A stretch of DNA of 46,223 nucleotides, from positions 4,132-50,354 of the forward strand of contig NZ_CDBI01000088.1 of the NCBI RefSeq assembly GCF_000820025.1, written 5' to 3'. How positions within the stretch are numbered: the first letter of the stretch is position 1; each line of letters begins with the position of its first letter. Below the pieces are notes generated by a model. That model did not search any database. It had not been told where the DNA came from and worked only from the letters and a program-made list of their open reading frames with translations. The translations under genes were made by a program, and so were the position numbers. Positions 28,601-34,600 of this stretch are shown here, one piece after another. This DNA comes from Aeromonas popoffii. Lineage in GTDB: Bacteria; Pseudomonadota; Gammaproteobacteria; Enterobacterales; Aeromonadaceae.

Positions 28601-31600
28601 CGACTCAAGGCGGTACGCGAGGCCGTGGTACGGGTGCAGCAACAGCCATCGGAGGCGAATCTGGGGCTGTTGGAGCAAAGCCTGTCCCAGTGGCAGGCTC
28701 GTGACCCCAAAGAGTTTGCCCAGCGCGGTGAGCTGGTGACGGCGCTGCGCTTCGAGGTTGCCTCCTTGCAGAGCCACACCTTCGCCTTCAGGGCCAAGGC
28801 TGCCGGTGTGTATGGTCTGGCACTGCCGCCGGAGCAGACAGCCCGCTTTGAACATCAGCTGCTGTTCGACGGCATAGGCCGGATCACCGGCGCTGTGGGG
28901 GAGTTGAGTGCCACCGACATCGCCCGGGTGACCGAGCTCAGCATTCGTCCGCTCACCGACACCAACTCCAACGCCGAGCGGCAGGCGCCCCGTACCGAAC
29001 ATGACAGTCTGATCGCGTTTGCCCATCAGCTGGGTCAGTTCGACACGCCGCAAACCCGCTTGCTGGCCGACGAGGTCAAGGCGATCTGGTTCTCTGGCGA
29101 GGTGAATGGTCCTCGCACCATTGCCTTGTTTGAGACCGCCAGCAAGACGCTGGGCGATCAGCCGCAGCTGCAGGTACTGGCACAAGCCTTGCTGGCCGAT
29201 GCGAACAAGAGCAAAACGACCGGCCAGTACATAGACAACCTGTTTGGCCGTCGTTTCGACTCTGAGATTGCCCATGCGCTGGTGACCTCACCGTCGCAGG
29301 CGGCGATCGATACCTCTGCGCAACTGGGCGCCAGGCTGGTGAAGGAGTTTGGCGACTGGATCCAGACACTGCAGCTGGACGAGGCCACCCAGAGCCAGCG
29401 CATCGACAAGAAGATGGCGGCATTCGCCGAGGCCATCAAGAAGGAGACCCGTCCCTGGTTCAGCCGGGTGCCCAGCCTGACCGATTTTCTGGCCGAGCCG
29501 AATCTGGCCACCTTCAAGCAGATGATGACCCGGGTCGACAACGGCTTCGATGTCATCAAGGTGCCCTTCCTGGCGGTGAAGATGGCCACCCATCCCGAGC
29601 TCGGCATGGACATGGCCGACTGGAAGAGAGAGGGGGATCACTTCTATAGCAACGTCATTACCAAGGCGCGCTCGACCAGCACCGAGATCGCCTCTGCCAA
29701 GGACGGTTTGCTGCAAGTCGACTTGCCGGATCGCACCACCAGTGACTACGGCACGGGTCTGCACTACCAGCCTGCCGGGGAAAAGTACGACGACTTCCTG
29801 AGCGGGCGCAGCGTGGCCGATGGCCGCATACTGACGCCGGGCAAAGAGACCACCTTCGAGCGCAACGCGCTGGACAAAGGCTTGCCCGTGGTGACCGGGG
29901 CCTCCGGTTCCACCAACATCATGGTGCACCTGAACAACTACCTGGCGGCGAAAGAGCCGGGCTACTCCCCGAGTCAGGCCTACCTCAACACCCTTGCTTT
30001 TCTGGTATTCGATGGCGGCCACTCGGTGAACGAGAGTCTGGCGGTCTATCAGGCGTTGCAGGCGAGCGGGGATGCGCTCAAGCAGGTGCTGGAGAGCTAC
30101 ACCGCCAACTACCGGGATCTGGTGATGCTGGCGGGGGATGCCGGCAAGGCGGCGGTGCAGGATGCCCTCGATCGTGCCTTTGGCCGCACCCTCGATTTTT
30201 ATCAGCAACACGCCCACTCGGCGCAGCTGGCTGAGCTGGCTGAGCTGGCCGCACTCGGGTCGCCGCGCAAGGTCACTGCCCCGGTCGAGGTGGTTGAACC
30301 CGCATCATCCGGCAAGCCCGTCTCTATGGAGAGCGACGGCTCGGCACCGGTAGACAGGCAGTCACTCAACCCTCTGACCCGGTTTCTCAATGACAACCTG
30401 TATGGCACTCGGGATGAGCGACGTCAGGTGGATGAGATGACCCGGCAGTTGCTCGACCATGCGGTGAGCAAGGGGGAGGCTGCACAAGTGACCCTCCAAG
30501 GGGAGGCTGGCCGTCTGTCGGGTTATCTGCACAAGGGCGCCTCTCGTGACGGTCAGGGGCAGAAAAACCAGCCTGGCGCCAGTCCCGAGGTGGTGCTGTT
30601 CCTGCACGGCTCGGGCTCTTCTGCCGAGGAGCAGGCCGATGCCGTTCGCAGTCATTACCAGAAGCAGGGCATCGACATGCTGGCAGTCAACCTGCGCGGC
30701 TACGGGGCCAGCGATGGCGGCCCCAGCGAACAGGGGGTCTATCAGGATGCCCGCACCATGTTCCGCTATCTGGTGGAAGAGCGGGGTGTGGCACCGGACA
30801 AGATCCTGATCCACGGCTACTCCATGGGCGGCCCCATCGCCGCCGATCTGGCCCGTTATGCCGCCGAGCAGGGCAAGCCGGTGGGGGGGCTCTTGCTCGA
30901 TCGCCCCATGCCCAGCATGAGCAAGGCGATCAGGGCCCATGAGCTGCCCAATCCGGGCGGTCTGGTCGGGGCGATCGCCAAGGCGGTCAACGGGCGCTTC
31001 TCGGTTGAGAAAAACCTCGACGGCCTGCCCAAGAGCACGCCCATCATGCTGCTGACCGACAACGAAGGGCTTGGTAGCGAGGGTGAAAAACTGCGGGCCA
31101 AGCTGGCCGTGGCCGGGTATCAGGTTAGCGGTGAGCAGACCTTCTATGGACATCTGGCCAGCAACCGGCTGATGGGCCAGTACGCCGAGCAGATAGTCGG
31201 CGATCTGTTCAACCGCAGTCAGTCAGAGGCGGGTGCCGAGGCGTCGCTCAAGGGCATCGATGGCATCAAGCGCGATCTCAAGCGCTACCAGGAGGCGCTC
31301 GCCCCGCAAGTGGGCAGCAACGGCGTGGCCAAGGACATACGTACCACCAAGGCGTTCCTCGCGGGTTACCAGCAGGGGCTGGCTGGCAAGGTGGTTGACG
31401 GCTTCCAGCCCGACATGAGCATGACCCAGCTGGTCGATCTGTTCACTCAGCCGACCCTGACGCCACAGCAGCAGGGGGCGCTCGCCTGGGAGATCGAGAA
31501 CCGGGCGCTCAAGAGCACCATCAAGCCCAAGGTTGAACAGTTCAACCGCCTGTTCCGTGACGTGGCCTCGCAAGGGGGCGCAGATCCGCTGGCAAGGGAG

Positions 31601-34600
31601 CACCTGGCTCCCCAGTTGCTGCTGCTGAACCTGGCGGATGACGGCTTCGGCGGTCGCTGCGATCCCCTCTCCAAGCTGGTGCTGGTCGCCAAGCAGCTGG
31701 AGAGCGAGGGGCAGCCGGATCTGGCGCGGCGCATGATGGAGAAGCTCTACTCTGCGGCCGCCGTCATCAACAATCCGGATCGCTACTCGGCCGCCGAGCT
31801 GGACAACGCCCGCAAGCTGGTGGGCAGTCTGGCAGAGATCCACAACAACACGCCTGCGTCCTACAACTACGACAGCCTGCGCAGCATCAAGTACGACATC
31901 GTCAAGGATAAGTGGGAAGGCAAGAGTGCCATCTCGCTCGATAGTGTGCTCGGCAAGCTGACCGCCAAAGGGAATGCCGCCCCCGTGCTGCTGGAGCTGG
32001 ATGCGCCGGGCCACGCCATGGCCGCCTGGTCCAAGCAGGGTGAGTCGGGCCGGGTCTACGGTTTCTACGATCCCAATGTGGGCATAGTCGAGTTCTCCTC
32101 CGCCGAGAAATTCAGTCGTTACATGACCCGCTTCTTTGGCAAGGAGGGGCTCGACATGGCGAAGGGCTACCACCTGACGCCGGGAGCGGATGGCAAGCCG
32201 CTGTTCTCCCGGGTGACCGAGATGAACGGGGATGCGCTTGCCCGCTTCAAGCCGTCGAAGGATCTTGCCAACAAGATCACGCTGCAGGAGATCCTGCAGT
32301 TGCCGGTGTTTGATGAGAGCCCGATGACGGGGCAGCCGGGCAAAGGGGTGAAGCAAGAGCGGGCAACCAGCCTGTTTACCGACGTCTACAGCCCGGATGA
32401 GTTGAAAAAAGCCGCCCAGGTGTTTGCCAAGCCGATTGGCGAATCTTATCAGGGGATCCTGGATCAGCTCACCGTGTTGCACAGTGCGACCGGGCAGGCG
32501 CAGGTGGAGGCTGCATTGCGGTTGAACAACCTGATCGACGGCTATCTGGCCAGGCACGAGAGCTCTGGCAGAAACCCGGCGCTGAGCCAGTTGCAGAGCC
32601 AGCTCAACGACGGTCTCTATCGCGGTGAGCTGGCGTCACTGCAAGCCGATGTCGCGGCACTGGCCAAGCGTCGCCCCGATCTGGCGGCCCTTGTCATCGG
32701 CAAGGCTGCCGAGGAGGCGAATGGCAAACATCCGGGTCTCACCCAGATGTTGCTGCGCTGGGCGGCAGAAGATCCCTATCTGGCGGTCAAGGGGGGATAC
32801 CAGGGGCAGGCGCCTGCGGATCTGCCGTTTGATGCCAGCTTCCATGTCGTGCTCGGCGAGCAGTATGACGAGCTGAAGAAGTGGCTGGCAGACGCCCAGT
32901 CGAAGGGGCTGCTGAGCAAGGCCGTGCTGGACGAGACCGGCAAGGTGCTGCATCTGGGCTACTCCTATCAGGAGTTGCAGGACATGACGGGGGATCAGTC
33001 TGCCCAGATGACTGTCTACTTCATCAAGGAGGCAGCCAAGCAGGCTGCGCCCGGCTCCGAGCTCTCTGCCGAGATGATCATGCTGGACCAGTTTGCCGAC
33101 CGCCGCTATCTCGGCGAGCTGGAGTCACGCCGCCTCGAGCAGGTTGAGAATATCTATCACAGCAGCAAGCAGACCGATGTGGCGGCCTGGGATGCCCGCT
33201 ATGCCGGGAATGCCCTGCGGGATCTGCACGATCAGGTGGCACAGGAGAGCACGCTGGCGGGGCAGCTGTCACGCCTGCTGGAGAACCGTAACGGCCTGCT
33301 GATCGGGGAAACCCATGGCAGTGACGTGAATGGTTTGCGCTTCGTCAACGAGCAGATGGATGCCCTCAAGGCGCAGGGGGTGACCGTTATCGGTCTGGAG
33401 CACCTGCGCGGTGAGCTGGCACAGCCGCTGATCGACCGCTATCTGGCGGGGGGAGAGATGTCCCCCGAGCTGGCAACCATGCTGAAAACCAAGCATCTGG
33501 ATCTCTCCCTGTTCGAGCGAGCGCGTGAGAAAGGGCTGAGGATTGTGGCGCTGGACGATGGCAGCACGGCAAGACCCGCGATTGCCGGGACTGAGCACGG
33601 CCTCATGTATCGCGCCGGGGCGGCCAACAACGTCGCAGTCGACGTGTTGGGCAAGTTGCCGGCTGGCGAGAAGTTCGTCGCCATCTACGGCAGCGCGCAC
33701 CTGGCTTCCCACAAGGGGATCGAAGGCTTTGTGCCCGGTATTACCCACCGTCTGGGGCTGCCCGCCCTGAAGGTGGATGCGGATAACCGCTTGCACCTGC
33801 AGGAGGATGACACCCGCCAGCGGGTCGAGTACGGCGATGTCGCCAGGAAATGGACGCCTTTGGCGGGCCTGGACGGTGTGGATCAGCCGGTACGCAACCA
33901 GCAGGTTACCCAGTGGCAGCAGCCTGAGGTGACACCGGTCCGCCAGGGGGGGGAGACCCGCTTCGATGGCCAGATCATCATCCAGACCGAAGATGATCCG
34001 GTTGCCGCCAAAGCGGCGGCCAGTCTGGCGGGCAAGCACCCCGACCACAGCGTGGTGATGCAGTTGGATGCGGATGGCAACTATCGGCTGGTGTATGGCG
34101 ATCCTGCGCAGCTGGCTGGCAATATTCGCTGGCAGGTGGTGGGTCACGGTCGCGACGGTGACGAGCAGAACAACAGCCGACTCAGTGGCTACAGTGCCGA
34201 TGAGCTGGCCGGGCGTCTGCGCCGGTTTGGCGATCGCCTGCAAGAGGCGGGGGTGGCGAGCAAGCCGAGCTACGTCAGTCTGGTGGGTTGCTCCCTGGTG
34301 AGCGACGATCAGCAGACCGGCTTTGCGAGTCGCTTCATCAAGGCATTGAAAAATGAGGGGATCAACGCCCAGGTATCGGCCCGCAGCAGTGAGGTGGCGG
34401 TCGATCTGGCTGGTCGCAAGCACACCCGTGGTGAAGATGATGTCTGGGCCCGCAAGGTGGCTGGCAACAAGGTGGTGCTGACCCTTAACGAAGCCGGCGA
34501 GCCTGTGGTGCACACCGAGCTGGTGCGCGGCGGCGTGGCCGAAGGGGATATCGATCTGGCCAAGGTGGGCCGGGGTGACGGCGAGCGCCGCGCCCGTGGT

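Noticed and set aside
28478..30325. Calling module X an actin cross-linking domain or Rho-inactivation domain
   Set aside because: It lacks the RID His and Cys blocks (SALGHAALQI, NCSSTVAKVL) and shows no run resembling the ACD sequence I remember from V. cholerae.
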